This document shows, one piece after another, positions 24,111 to 36,182 of a stretch of 64,000 nt of DNA (its first letter is position 1; each line of letters starts with the position of its first letter). The position numbers and the translations under genes are program-made. The stretch comes from Cryptomeria japonica (Eukaryota > Streptophyta > Pinopsida > Cupressales > Cupressaceae): positions 316,974,456 through 317,038,455 of the forward strand of contig NC_081407.1 of NCBI RefSeq assembly GCF_030272615.1. Reading direction: 5' to 3'. A model generated the notes under the pieces. That model worked only from the letters and a program-made list of their open reading frames with translations. It had not been told where the DNA came from and did not search any database.

Positions 24111-24836
24111 TGTTGGCATTTTTGATGTTTATGTTGCGATGTCATTGATGGACACACACTTGCATTGAGATCCCCTTTATATGTATGAGTTAGAGCTCAA
24201 CTAGTATTTATTCCAACTGGTATGTTGTATTATAGTCTTTAGACTATTGGAGTTTTGCAGAATGTGTTTCCCGGTCTAAAGTGGCATGTTGACCCCAAGC
24301 GGTTCATGGATCCCAAGCGGTACGAGGGATTAAAGTGGCATAACACATTTTTACCAGTCTTCATTTTTGTCAAACCAACAACCGATATTTTGTATAAACC
24401 AGTAATACTCTATGATGAGTTACCATCCACCGATTGTTTGACGGTGCCGACACTCTGGCGGTGCTTTTTGTGTCATGCTACCTAGTATGTCCAGGTTCAT
24501 TGAACCTAGGGAATTGGATTGTAAACCTATTGGACCGACATGAAATCAGTTTCCTTTAAAAGGACATCATGTCTAGGGTTTTAGGTTGTTGTTGTTGTAA
24601 GGTTTTATGTTGCTGCTAGGGTTTAAGGTGGTTGATGAGTTTTTGAGAGAGCGATCTTATCTGAGAAGATCAAGTCTATGAGGTGTAACAGAGTGAGAGA
24701 TAGAGAAGATTGAAGTAATGCTGGAATGCATTAGCTATGAGCTATACTAGATCTAACCAAGCAATCTATGCTATTTGCTAGAGCATATACTTGTTGATTA
24801 CTCACCTCTTTGACAAGTTTGAAGCCCTTAACTGGG
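24111..24836 (+). repeat. Element P 3' LTR, truncated
   Basis: Matches 17552 to about 18306 and then stops within CTTAACTGGGT. The next base belongs to copia-2 on the other strand. The missing end and the missing 3' half of copia-2 meet at one point, so a deletion between the two elements explains both. Confidence 0.85.
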
Positions 24837-25760
24837 TCACCATTTTGTACTAGTGTATTCACAGTAGGTTCATTTGTGATTATCTCTATTGTCGGTTCAG
24901 AGTCTATGTACCTTGAATTTCCTCTAAACTGTTCATCAATCTTCACATTTGCACTCTCAACAATTTTTTGCAATCTCTTGTTAAAACATCTATATGCCTT
25001 TCTCTTAGATGAATAACCAATAAATATTCCTTCATCACTTCTAGGATCAAATTTTCCAATATACTCATCTCTTCTAATATAGCATTTACTTCCAAATATT
25101 CTGAAATATTTAAGAGTAGGAGTATTGCCAAACCATAGTTCATGAGGGGTCTTACTGGTTTCACCTTTGATGTGAACTCTGTTGAATGTATAAATTGTTG
25201 TATTGACCGCTTCTCTCCAGTATATATGAGGTATATTTTCTTCAGATATCATACTTTTGGCTGCATCCAAGATGGTTCTATTTTTCCTTTCCACAACTCC
25301 ATTCTGCTAGGGTGTTCGGGGTGCTGATAACTGTCTTCTAATCCCATTCACTTCACAAAATTCCTTAGATGTGAATTCAACTCCTTGATCTGATCTCAAA
25401 CATTTGATTTTCTTGCCGATTTCATTTTCTACCATCACCTTGAATAGTTTGAATTTCCCAAATGCTTCAGATTTTTCCCTGAGAAAAGTAACCCAACACA
25501 TTCTAGAATAGTCATCAATGATTAGCATAAAATACCTATCTCCTTGTATACTTCTAGTTCTTGCTAGTCCACATAAATTAGTATGAATTAAATCAAGATC
25601 ATTGTTAGACTTCTCTGGAATACTCTTGAAAGTTTCTCTAACTTGCTTTCCAAATTGACATTCCTTACATACCAGATTGTGAGGTTTAACAATCTTAGGT
25701 AAATCTCTTACTACATTAGTTGTACTGATTTTCCCAATGCAATCAAAATTTACATGACAA
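24837..25760 (-). pseudogene. Copia-2 integrase (partial)
   Basis: The minus-strand reading has IIDDYSRMCWVTFLREKSEAF, LRSDQGVEFTSKEF (second catalytic Asp), MERKNRTILDAAKS (catalytic Glu just before ERKN) and TPHELWFGNTPTLKYFRIFG, plus RRDEYIGKFDPRSDEGIF. Compared with copia-1, a stop falls just before the MERKNR motif, and the zinc-finger part is degraded (25600-25760). The open frame runs past the real end into antisense LTR sequence of element P (to 24731); that tail is not element protein. Confidence 0.85.
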
Positions 25761-25771
25761 AGTCTCTTATG

Positions 25772-27267
25772 TCATAACCAACTTTCATCAATATGTGCAA
25801 TCAAACATGCTTTCTCATTGTTGTTCAAATGAAAGATATTACCTCTAGTTTGATTACCGGTTGCAATTTCCAAAACAGTTCTGTTTAAGATTTTGCATTT
25901 ACCATTCTTGTATTGTAACTGAAATCCTTTCTCAACTAATTGACCAACACTCAAAATATTATGCTTCAAACCTTCAATATAGTAAACATTATCAGTATTG
26001 TTCTTACCATCAAAGGATATAGTGCCTTTTCCTTTGATCAAACAAGCTTTATCATCTCCAAATCTTACTAGACCTCCATTGTAATCCTGAAAGGTTAAGA
26101 AATTACTCTTATCACCAGTCATGTGATGTGAACATCCTGAATCAATAATCCATTCATCCTTATCTTCAAATTTAGCTATTAGGGCCTGCTCTACTGGTTG
26201 AATAGTAGGTGCTGGTTGATCTTCTATTATAGCAACAAAATCCCATCCATTGTCTGCCGGATCCTCATCAGAGTCATCAGTAACTCCTTCATCAACATAA
26301 TAACAAGATTTATCTCTATTCTTCTTAAACTTGTATTTCTGATAATCAAGGTTAGGTTTATATGTTCTTTTAGCTTCTTTTCTTAATCTTGCATGTCTAT
26401 CAAGACATCTAGAAGCCATATGACCAATCTTATTACAGTTAAAACATTTAGAGGGTTCTTTACCTTCATACTTACTTCCAATTGGACCTTTAGGCATTTT
26501 CCTTGCAAATAGTGCTTCAAGTTCTTCATTTTCTGTCCTACTTTCTTCAAGTTCTCTTGCATAAAAGGCTTTCCAATCAAATTTCTCAGATGATGATGAT
26601 GATTCTGCAGTTGATGATGATGCCTTGAAAGCTAGATCTGTCTTAATAGTAGTAACATGACCAAATTCCTCAAGTTCAAAAGCTGAAAGTTTTCCAACCA
26701 AGGTGTCTCTAGATACTGATGCATTAGGCATTGTTCTCAATTCATTTATAGCAGTAACTTTCATTTTATATGCCGGTGGAAAGGCTCTTAAAACTTTAGA
26801 AATATTCTCATCTTCACTTAAGGTTCCTCCACAACATTGTATAACCAAAACAATTTCATTTACTCTTTCCATAAAAGAAGAAATTCTTTCATCTTCTTCC
26901 ATCTTCAGACTTTCATACCTGACCCAAAAGCATTTAAGTTTTGCAATTTTGACTGTGGAATCTCCTTCATTCAATGTTTCCAGTTTGTCCCAAATAGATT
27001 TAGCAGTAGATCTGTCTAACAATCCCATGACTTGCTGATCTGATAATGCGCTCAAAAGTGCTTCTCTTCTTTGCAATCATTTTCCTCATCTTTAGCCAAG
27101 TTAGGTGGATTAGGTTGACCTTGAGTAGGAGCAGTATAGCCATTCTTTGTAACATCCCATATGTTCTTTCCAATGCAATTCAAATGTGTCTCCATCTTGA
27201 TCTTCCATATGCCATAGTTAGTTCCATCAAGTTTCAGACTATCCTTCCTGAAATAGTTAGAAGACAT
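25772..27267 (-). pseudogene. Copia-2 gag and protease
   Basis: The minus-strand start MSSNYFRKDSLKLDGTNYGI (from 27267) is followed by a frameshift near 27065. A clean 434-codon stretch follows: gag core (REALLSALSDQQVMGLLDRS), knuckle CFNCNKIGHMASRC near 26398-26440, protease motif WIIDSGCSHHMTGDK near 26100-26140, and GLKHNILSVGQLVEKGFQLQ before integrase. This part reads through the gag-protease junction that is broken in copia-1. The start is the first ATG after the primer site and matches the domain start. Confidence 0.88.
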
Positions 27268-27421
27268 TGGATCTCCTCAAGCTATTAAACTTCTGCAAAA
27301 AGAGGAATAGGCTCTAATACCAATTGTTAGGTCCCAGAGACAACTAAGAGGGGGGTTGAATCAGTTGTCCAATAAATTAAACCAAAATTAACTTAACCAA
27401 AATTTAATGCTTAATGCCAGT

Positions 27422-28874
27422 TGTAGACGTATAAAAATGACCATATTCCCAAATGAATATTTTATGTTCATTTCCCTATTTAATTAAATCTAATTTAATT
27501 AAATTACCCGCATTCCTCTATTTAATTAAGTAAATTACTCAATTTATTTAAATTAAATTCACTATACCATTTAATGAATAAATCATTTTATTCAATTAAA
27601 TCCCCCCTATCCACTTTTAATTAAATTCAAATTTAATTAAATAGTTATCCTAAATTGAATAAATCTAATTTATTTAATTTCCCCAAATTACAACCAAATT
27701 GAATTAAATTAACTTTATTTCAATTAAATCCTATTATCCCTCCATCCACTTGCATTTTCCTACATCTCCCACTTGCATACTAAAACCTATTCCTAAATTT
27801 CTTCTAGACTCTTCTAATCGCTTCTAATTAGCCTAACCCATCTTCTAAACTTTGTCACATCCCTAGGCAAGGGGAGGTCACTTCTCAAAACCTTAAAGTC
27901 TTTGATAACCATTAAAGGCTTCAAGTCTTAACCACTTAATATCCCCAAAGTCTCCCAAACCATTAATGGTTAATTCAACCCTCTAACATGGTTAGAGACT
28001 TTTTGCCTAACTTAACCTTCATCCAACCCAAGGGTCTCCATCAAGCCTTTAATGCTTTGACCATGATTATTTCTTAATCATTTGCACAAGGGTTTATCCT
28101 TGGATTAACTCTTAATCCAATGGGTAAGCCTAACTTAAGCTTAACCTTTACCCTCTAGATAACCATGAGGTCTTCTCAGGCATTTAATGCCTCCAACCCC
28201 TTCTTTCAACCCAACCCTATGTTGACACTTTTCACCATTTCATTGGTGCCAATTGCAAACATGGATTCTCAACTTTCAAATTCAACCCTTGATTAAACCA
28301 TTCAATCCTGGCCATCCATTGCCCTATTTTTGCTATAAATAGAGCTCTCCATCCTCCATTTTAAAAGATCAATCCAAGTTTGTAGTATCACACTTATGCT
28401 CAAATACATTCAAGCTTTCATATGATTTTTATGTTCATCATTTTTAGCCTCTCTTTTAGATAGAAATTAATCTAAATATGCATGTTTAGAATACTTTCTA
28501 TTATCATTAGCTTAAATCATTGAACTAATATAGTATGCTAGGATAGTTTGTTTGCTAACCTTGTCATCTTATAGTTAGTTTATTGCATTTCTAGAATCAT
28601 GCATAACATAGAATTCATTTCATTCTAAAATCTATCAAAGCATCCCTCGTTCTTGCATTTGCCATCCCTAAACCAATTTGCTCAGTGATCTGAGAGCAAA
28701 AATATTGGTTTGAGGGACATTGTGAGATAGAGAACCATGGGACCAACCTTGGGAAGCTGAGTGATACTTCATTACTCTATAGCTTGCACCAAGAAGTCCT
28801 CTGTGTGTGTGTGGATAAGTCTTTTTGAATATTTTCACATATTGAGTTCTATCGAACCGCTTTTCCCGCATACA
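27422..28874 (+). repeat. Tat element 5' LTR
   Basis: Starts TGTAGACGTA and ends CCCGCATACA. A TATA box (TATAAAT, 28334-28340) lies about 540 bp before the LTR end and drives transcription to the right if active. The first 350 bp are made of repeated AATTAAATT-like strings. About 30 differences from the 3' LTR were counted by eye. Confidence 0.93.
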
Positions 28875-28878
28875 TTTC

Positions 28879-28895
28879 TGGCGCCCACCGTGGGG
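28879..28895 (+). other. Tat element primer binding site
   Basis: TGGCGCCCACCGTGGGG starts four bases after the 5' LTR. A TGG-initial GC-rich site at this place is expected for a tRNA primer. I do not name the tRNA, because this needs a comparison with plant tRNA ends. Confidence 0.75.
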
Positions 28896-28966
28896 CTCGA
28901 ACCCATATATAAAATTGGTTTTTGAATTTAACCACTTTTGCAGGCACGCGGAAAAAATGAATTAGA

Positions 28967-29238
28967 GCGTTAAGTTAACTGTTTAGCACATCTGGTTAAC
29001 AACCTAGCGCATACAGTTCACTATTCAGCGCGTGGAGTCCATCATCTAGTGCGTGAAGTCTATATATTAGTGCATCAAATCACTAATTTTCTTGTAGGTT
29101 TCGATGCGGGAGAAAACCAGAGCAGCGCTTTCAGTGCACAGAGTAGTGCATCTAGAAAACAGTGTAGCGCGTTGAAACTTTCTTTTAGCGCATCAAGGGT
29201 ATATTGTAGCGCTTACAGTCTGTTCTGTAGCGCATCGT
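28967..29238 (+). repeat. TAGCGCGTG motif array, leader block 1
   Basis: About a dozen copies of a degenerate motif, best written TTAGCGCRTS, occur every 17-30 bp (for example CTAGCGCATACAG, TTCAGCGCGTGGAG, TTAGCGCATCAAGG, GTAGCGCATCG). Variants TAGTGCG and TAGCACG look like C-to-T or G-to-A decay of the core. It lies between the primer site and gag. A reading frame at 29049-29240 simply follows the repeat. Confidence 0.75.
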
Positions 29239-29240
29239 AG

Positions 29241-30808
29241 ACAGGAAATAAAATTGTAACCGAAAGTTAAAAATTAAGCTTGTGAAGCCCACCATGATGA
29301 TTTGATTTTTTTCTGCTAACTGACTGTGTGCAGGTTCTAACATTTTTATGCAGGAACAAAAGGAATTAGTCTAGTTTTCTTTGCTTTCTTTCAAAGTTAG
29401 TAAAAAGAACTCACCTTTCTTTTTTTTTGCAAAAGCTTAAAATAAACCTCATCATTTCATTTGGATGCATAAAATGAACTTAATGCCTTCCTTTTTGGTG
29501 TTTTAAAAGAAAATTCATCTTTCTTTATTGCATGGTAAAAAGAACAACAAAGCAAACCTTTCATTCCTGCAAGTTAGGAAAAACACTTCATTTTGGAAGC
29601 TCTAAAAAGAACGAGCAAATTTACTTTTAGCAAGGTTAAAACAAACTTCACCTTCCTTTGGTGCCTAAAAGGATCAATCTCAATTCATTGCAAAAGGAAA
29701 AAGAACCTCATCTTCATTTTTTTACAAAGCAAAGAGGAAATTTTTTCCCCTATCGACTTTAATTTTGTTGACCAAACATCACGATTTACTTTGTTGACTA
29801 GGCTTGTTTTACAAAAGTTTTGGAAATACACACTTTGCTATGAAAGGTTAAAAAGAACATCCTGCTTGTTGGAGCAACATCTCCAAATAGAAGTTAGCAA
29901 ATCATTGTCTTGAAGGCTAAAAAGAACAACTTGATTGCCTTGTCTTGAAAGTGGAAGGAATATGCTCTCCCCTTAACTGGGTGATAAAAAATCCAGACCA
30001 CTCTTACAACTTTTTGTATTTCAAGCATAAAACCTTTAGCAGGCCTGCCTTCTCAAGGAGTTGGAATCAACTCTTAAAGTCGTTTATGGCCGGTGTGAAG
30101 GGAATGACCTAAGTGGGGAACGACTTTGACGCCAAGAATTCCAACCCACTATAATCAAACGTGGAAAGTGACGAAAGTCCTTTTCAACGGTTGCGCACAG
30201 TGATTAGCCTTCCCCCAGTATCTTTGAGATACGTAAAGCCTTTGTTCTAAAGGTTGGGAAGCCTCCTGAGGGAGTTTATCATTGACGATCGAATGGGAAG
30301 CCTGATTACGAACCATAAAAAATAGAAACTTTGAACCGAGTCAGTAACCAGACATTTATAACATCATAGTGCAAGGGTGGGGAAGAATCCACCCCCAAGA
30401 TTACTCACCATATATCTCCCAAGATAACTACTCAACTATGAAATGATTCACTTTGAATTAATTTCTGGCAAAAGGCAAAAAAATGGGTGCCCTCTAAGGG
30501 GTGACACGACTGTTTGAGCTGATGGAGTATCGAGACTAGTGGGCTATGATTTTATTTATGACCTTTGAATAAAGAGTCTTTCTGAAGTGTATTATTCGTA
30601 TCCAAACCTGTTAAAACATTGGGGATTTGAACACATCCTCACAGAACATACACTTTTTGTTAGATTAGGCAAAATGGTTGTACTTTTTGTGCCGTGCTTG
30701 CATTTACTACTTCAGAAAATCATCCATCAAACTTGAAAAATTCACAACAAAAATTCAAAATTTGCAAAAAACCAACCAAGGAAAAATTAGGGTAGTTTAG
30801 TGCATAAG
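29241..30808 (+). other. Tat leader, no gene seen
   Basis: About 1.6 kb of leader between the two motif blocks. Short frames only. Recurrent AAAAAGAAC strings occur at 29400-29930 (for example TTAAAAAGAACATC, CTAAAAAGAACAAC). 30060-30420 is less AT-rich. Long untranslated leaders are usual in Tat-lineage elements. Confidence 0.5.
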
Positions 30809-31170
30809 AGCAACCTCTTAGCGTGTGAGGTACTTTTGTTAGCGCATCCAACCATCAAGTTAGCGTGTCGGTTCCAAATAGTAGCGTTTTATTACAAGTC
30901 AAACCAATATTGAAACATTTAGCACATCAGAGAAATAGTCTAGCACGTGGAAGCATCATCTTAGCACGTGGAAACCAAACATTAGTGCATCAAGTTCAAA
31001 AGTTAGCACGTGACAGGCCCAGGCTAGTGCATGACTTTTTAAACAAGCTAGAAAACAATTTTTGAACAGTCAAAACTTTAGCGCGTGTCTGGGGGAAGCC
31101 TAGCGCATGTGGTCATTATTTTAGCGCGTGGAGTAATTTCAGTAGCGCATGTAGTCTCTATTTTAGCGCG
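30809..31170 (+). repeat. TAGCGCGTG motif array, leader block 2
   Basis: About 15 copies of the same motif as block 1, in the same orientation (TTAGCGTGTGAGG, TTAGCGCATCCAACC, CTAGCACGTGG, TTAGCGCGTGTCTGG, CTAGCGCATGTGG, TTAGCGCGTGACC). Spacing is about 18-30 bp. The frame at 30865-31065 is a by-product. Confidence 0.8.
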
Positions 31171-31573
31171 TGACCAAAAATAAAAAAGGCAGGGGGCAAA
31201 ACAGTAAGGAATTTTAAAAATTTTGAAAACATTTTCAAAAATCTCTCATTATCAACAACATTTTTCATCAAAATGGAGTAGCAAAAACAAACTGTTAAAA
31301 AATATTTCTTGAGCTAAATTTGTGTCAAAACAAACGTTGTAAAAATCCTAAACAAATCGCACGATAAAACATGTCTATCTTATCATAATCCAGAAACCTC
31401 ATCATCAGTATCAACATAATCCTTTACCATCTTACGGATTTTATCTCAAAAACACTTGTTTAAAATTTTCAAGTTGTCAAATCCAGTCTCCATATCGGGA
31501 GGATTTTATCCATATCATTTGACACGCTTTGTCGTGAAGGGGCATCTAAACCTTCACTTTGATAGAGTAAAAT

Positions 31574-32026
31574 TTGAAATTTTCCAAACAAGATCAACTG
31601 AATCCAAACAAATCAAAGGAAACCATTGATCACTCATGCATGACTAATCCCCATATTCTGAGAAGAAAGAACCTTTATCGTAACATCACGTTGAAGAAAC
31701 AACAACCTAGTTTTTCCAAGTTCATCAAGAGAAATAAGTTTTTATACATCAATCGTCAACTCTTCAAATTTCATCGGGTATTCCTTCATCATGTCAAACG
31801 TTATATCCAAAACAAATCCAACGAATTTGACAAAGAACCCTTAAAAACAAGAGCCTACTATCAAAAGTCTGCTTTTAATCAAATCATAAACCGCGGAGGA
31901 AAGATCAATCCAGCATTCTTGCTCGACGAGTGTATCACTTATAACACATCTCGACTAGAACCACCCACCCCCGAGCAACACATCAAAGAAGATTTTCTTC
32001 CCTTTGTCACAGAAAGTTTCTACTAA
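31574..32026 (+). CDS. Possible upstream ORF of the Tat element
   Basis: An open frame of about 150 codons ends in TAA at 32024-32026, one base before the gag ATG (32028). The encoded text is very basic (LRRKNLYRNITLKKQ, KFIKRNKFLYINRQLFKFHR) and then more acidic. No domain is recognised. The open stretch begins at TTG; the first ATG is near 31640. Its position directly before gag resembles the extra ORF some Tat-lineage elements carry upstream of gag, but this may be chance. Confidence 0.3.
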   Translation: MKFSKQDQLNPNKSKETIDHSCMTNPHILRRKNLYRNITLKKQQPSFSKFIKRNKFLYINRQLFKFHRVFLHHVKRYIQNKSNEFDKEPLKTRAYYQKSAFNQIINRGGKINPAFLLDECITYNTSRLEPPTPEQHIKEDFLPFVTESFY

Positions 32027-32027
32027 A

Positions 32028-34643
32028 ATGCCTGTTACTCGCTCTCAAAGAAACCAACAAAGCGAGACACACGCAGAGTCTAGTATGAATCAAAGATTGT
32101 CAAATCCTTTTGAAGTTCCACACTTAGAAGAGACTGAAATTTCTGAAGCACTTCTTCAGGAATGTCAGGAAAACCCCTCATTCCAAAAACTTGTTGAAAG
32201 GCTTATATAAAATGACAAAGAAAAGTATCTACTCATGCTCACAAGTAAAGGCATTAAACTTCCCGAAGATTTAGACGCAAACATCTTTAGAACTGGATCT
32301 CGACAATATGCATATCAAGAACAACAAAGAGAAGAAGAGACTCACATACCTGAGCAACACATTCCAAAACAACGTATACCAGAAATGCGTACACCTGAGC
32401 TAGAAACTCCAGAGCAAAATATACCTTATAACACACCTTTTCAGCTGAGAACTAATACAAGGGAAGAACTTTTCCCTCGGCAAAATAATGCGCCTTTGGT
32501 TGCTCTTACTTAACAAATGCAAATGTTACAAAGGCAAATACAGGATATGCAACAAGGGACAATAATGCGGTACTCTTTAAATGAAATATGTCTTTATCCA
32601 TTTGATAGAAGATTGAACATGGTGTCTTTTCCTCCAAACTCAGATGTTCCCAAATTTGACAAATATGATGGAAAAAGTGATCCCCGAGATCATGTTCGAG
32701 AATTTTGCACAATGAGTCTTGAATTTGCTCATGATGACACCTATCTGATGAGGTTATTCCCAAGAAGCCTGGGAGGGCAAACAATGGAATGGTTATCCAA
32801 AATTACACCACCTGTCAGGTCATTTGACGAATTGGTTAACAAATTCATAACCCAATATTCCTATAACATTCAACATGCCATAACCATGCTAGATGTTTGC
32901 AACACCAAACAAAAGATCAACAAAAAATTCATGATATTCTTTCAACGTTGGCGATGTATGGTATCACGATATCCTCAAGATATTTCGGAAAAGGAGAAAA
33001 TGGAAATCTTCATCGATAACTTGAATGGTGAAATGAGTTACAGGCTAAAACTTCAATGCATACCATCTTTCGCTAAATTGATTGAAAATGGCATTCAAGT
33101 AGAGGAAGTATGTGTCAAAAAGGGAACACTCAAATTCTACAAGGAAGGAACAAACTCATCAAACTACAATAACCAAAACAACACCAACCTCGACAAATCT
33201 CGATTTTGGACTCGAAACAAAAACAAAGGAAACAATGAATCATATGATCCCAAATCTAAGCAACTAGTGCTTGCATTATCCGGAAATCCTCAAAATACGA
33301 AAAATCCTAAAAATACTAATCCACATGCTAACACATATGCACCAAACACCAATCAAGGACAACTCAACACAAACAACACCAACAATACTCAAAGCAAAAA
33401 CATGAATCCAGGACCTAACAACAATTCATGCAATAACACGAATAATTTCCAAAAGCGTATCTTCACACCACTGGGGCAATCACTAGAATCAGCATTCAGG
33501 GAACTTTTGGCAAACAAAATTCTTTCTTTGCCTCCAATCAACAACTATGAACCCCAAATCAAACCACCTTGGTGGAATGATTCACACTATTGTGATTTGC
33601 ATCGTAACAAGGGTCATCAGACGAATGAGTGCATGAGATTGAAACACATGGTGCAGGACATGATTGATCGAGGGGACTTAATGGTGGATGGTCTCAAAAC
33701 AAATGGTGATCATGGAGCCTTTAAAAATCCTCTCCCAAACTACAACAAAGATGGATCTTCAACCTCGGATGATACACGCGGAGCTTGTATCAACCATATC
33801 TACAACAACACCATAAACCACATACCAGTTGAAGATCATCAAGTAAATGTCATCACCATCCAAGATCGGCGTGATCATGAATCTATCAATGTGACAACCC
33901 GAACTCAGAAATATGTCTTAAAAGGACATACCTCACTTGCAACTACTACACCAAAAATCCAATATGACTTGGTTAGCCAACTACACAAAACTCCAGCTCA
34001 GATATCTATACTAGAATTGCTGAAACTATCACCAAAGCACAAAGACATATTGGAACAAGTGCTATTGGAAACCAATGTCCCTCAAAATCTGGATACAGAT
34101 AGATTTCAAGTCATGGTCACCCATATGACTGGACCTCATAACCTCACCTTCTCAGAGCATGACAATACTTCCTTAAGCCATCCGCATAATACTCCTCTCC
34201 ATATCAAAGTCATTGTTTTCAAACACCGAGTAAAAAGAGTCTTAATAGATGGAGGAGCTAGACTTAATATATGTACTTTAAAACTTATCGGTGCATTAGG
34301 CTTCTCAGAAGAATCTATTGATCCCTGCAAGAAGATTACCATAAAGGCATATGATGATGAGGAAAGGTCCTCTAAAGGAACTGTGATATTACCTATTCAA
34401 GTGGGACCAGTGCAAAAAGATACTATATGTCAGGTCTTAGACATAGATCTCACCTACAATATTTTGTTAGGGCGACCCTGGATACATGAAATGCAAGCAG
34501 TACCTTCTACGTATCACCAGTGTGTCAAATTTCCATATGATGGACAAGAAATCTCCATATCTACTGATCACAATCCATTTCAACATTGCAATGCAATGGG
34601 GGCAACCCAAGACAGTTTGGTTCCTCATAATAGAGAAAAGTAG
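32028..34643 (+). pseudogene. Tat element gag and aspartic protease
   Basis: ATG at 32028 (MPVTRSQRNQ) opens a single register to 34643, interrupted by TAA at 32208-32210 and at 32511-32513. Order: variable N terminus with PEQHIPKQRIPEMRTPELET-like repeats; gag capsid region (PKFDKYDGKSDPRDHVREFC, MEWLSKITPPVRSFDELVNK); Asn-rich linker; CHHC finger CDLHRNKGHQTNEC (about 33592-33633); protease with KRVLIDGGARLNI (about 34230-34270) and NILLGRPWIHEM. DGG replaces the commoner DSG/DTG in the protease loop, a variant known in Tat-type elements. It ends at TAG followed by TGA. It would make the particle protein and its processing enzyme. Confidence 0.9.
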
Positions 34644-36182
34644 TGATCTTTATCATCAGATCTACAAACAGTAACACCCAACTCCTTATCTAGAGAGTTC
34701 AAACAACAAATGCAAATCAAAGACCAAGGTATGGGAGAATACTCTTTGGAACCTTTATGCTTGGCCAAATTACCAACATCACTTAGATCTCATGGATTGC
34801 CTACTACATGAACACATCTAGCCACTCAACCCATTACCAAATTTGATGGTACCTTCATCCAATTGGGCACTCTAGTGCATGAATCAGAAGACAAGGATGT
34901 TCTTAGCTGGTTATACAATGATGAGGAAGAAGATAATAGAGCAACTGCTTTGGACATTGTTCTACCAACACACCTATATGGAAAAGGATACTTAATCAAG
35001 CAGAAAATGGGATATGACGGTAAAGGACCTATTGGGAAATGCAAAGAAGGAGTCACTGAACCTATAGATCTTCCTTCACAACCTAGTAGAAACAAAGCAA
35101 GATTGGGTTGTAAGCTCACTTTCCTATTAAAACGGTCGCCCAACATAACTACAAAACCTCAATGGAAAGTAAAGAAAAAATACAAAGAAGAATACTGGCA
35201 GGAAGCACTCTTTGAATCAGCAGAAACAATCCGCAAGGCACGGGAATGTCAAGATCAGAAGTTACATCAGGGAAAGCTTCTAAGTCACAAGAAGGCCATA
35301 TCTACAGCAGTAGCTCATATTCCAACACCAATATCTCAAGAAAAAATCATATCATCTCTGGATACCATTATTCCTCCCCGAGGAAGCACAGTCTATGAAC
35401 AAATACAGAAAGTAGAAGACAGATCTGACACAGAATCAAAAAAAACTATCAAAATGGTATCCATCATCAAAGATTTGTTTTCACCATACAACATACCTGT
35501 TTACAACACTGATAGAATTTGGGATGAGGCCTCTGAGACAGATTCCAATGAATATGAATGGGGTACCTGCTCCAATGCTACTACAGATATCCCTAATGAT
35601 ACTGATTCTATATCCCTTTCTCAAGAAGAACATAACGTAGAAGATAGACCTCTTGAATTTGGACCATAGAATATCTATGACACCAAGGAAAGAAAACATA
35701 AACATTATGAACAAGTCTATGCGGAAGATAATACCATCAAAGACCTCGATGAAATCCTGGACTCTTTTGCAACCAAGAACAATCACAATGAAACCTCTGT
35801 CTTAACACTTACAGTAGCTGAACTTGATCCACCTAATGATTCCTTACCACTTGTCTTTCCTGACCTTATCGACTGGGATGAAGCTGAAATCCATGATATA
35901 CCAATTTTCCCAGATGATGAATCTATTATCCATTACCTATGTACCGTAAATCTGGAAACAGGCTCTACCAGTGAACAAAGTAACGATGTCTGTCAATCAG
36001 GGAGTGCCAAGTCTCTCAGTCGCAAAAATAAATCACAAGAAGGATCTAATGCTGAAAACCAGTCAATGGCAGCTCTAGGTCACAAAAAAGTAAAAATAAA
36101 GGACGCATCTGAGGGTGAAAACCTTTTTAAGGCACCTAACGATGGGAGACTTGACACTCTTCTTGAGCACTTTCATGAGTGA
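34644..36182 (+). pseudogene. Tat linker with G-patch-like motif
   Basis: Continues the gag register. GYLIKQKMGYDGKGPIGKCK (about 34990-35045) has the spaced glycines of a G-patch, an RNA-binding motif often found between protease and RT in Tat-lineage polyproteins. The clean stretch is 34863-35669; it carries on past a TAG to 36182 as acidic, polar text. In-frame stops occur at 34641-34646, about 34809, 35667 and 36180. The later part has no recognised domain. A frame change follows before RT. Confidence 0.7.

Larger units (their letters stand above)
17552..24836 (+). mobile_element. Element P: non-autonomous LTR retrotransposon without pol, 3' LTR truncated
   Basis: The plus-strand order is LTR (17552-18745), primer site (18748-18760), a gag-like ORF with CCHC knuckles (18796-20073), a second long ORF with no recognised enzyme (20524 to about 23800), polypurine tract (24099-24110) and LTR (24111-24836). 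The 3' LTR stops about 430 bp early where it meets copia-2. Primer site and polypurine tract are of the copia type. No protease, integrase, RT or RNase H motif is visible in the 5.4-kb interior, so it must have been mobilised by another element. The left flank is CTTTG (17547-17551); no matching right-hand target duplication survives. Confidence 0.8.
24837..27421 (-). mobile_element. Copia-2: truncated Ty1/copia element, main part
   Basis: Minus-strand element of the same family as copia-1. Kept: part of the 5' LTR (27325-27421, continuing at 45893-46844 beyond the Tat insertion), primer site (27311-27324, TGGTATTAGAGCC, one change from the consensus), gag, protease and integrase. Lost: reverse transcriptase, RNase H and the 3' LTR, which were removed at the junction with element P at 24836/24837. 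Confidence 0.88.

Noticed and set aside
24731-24836. C-terminal tail of the copia-2 integrase frame
   Set aside because: This part is antisense LTR of element P. The frame crosses the truncation junction by chance.
28668-28871. Similar minus-strand frames at 28668-28871 and 45681-45899
   Set aside because: Both are the same stretch of the Tat LTR read backwards. Conservation reflects recent LTR duplication, not coding.
29049-31065. Frames at 29049-29240 and 30865-31065
   Set aside because: They only follow the TAGCGC motif arrays, which lack stops by composition.
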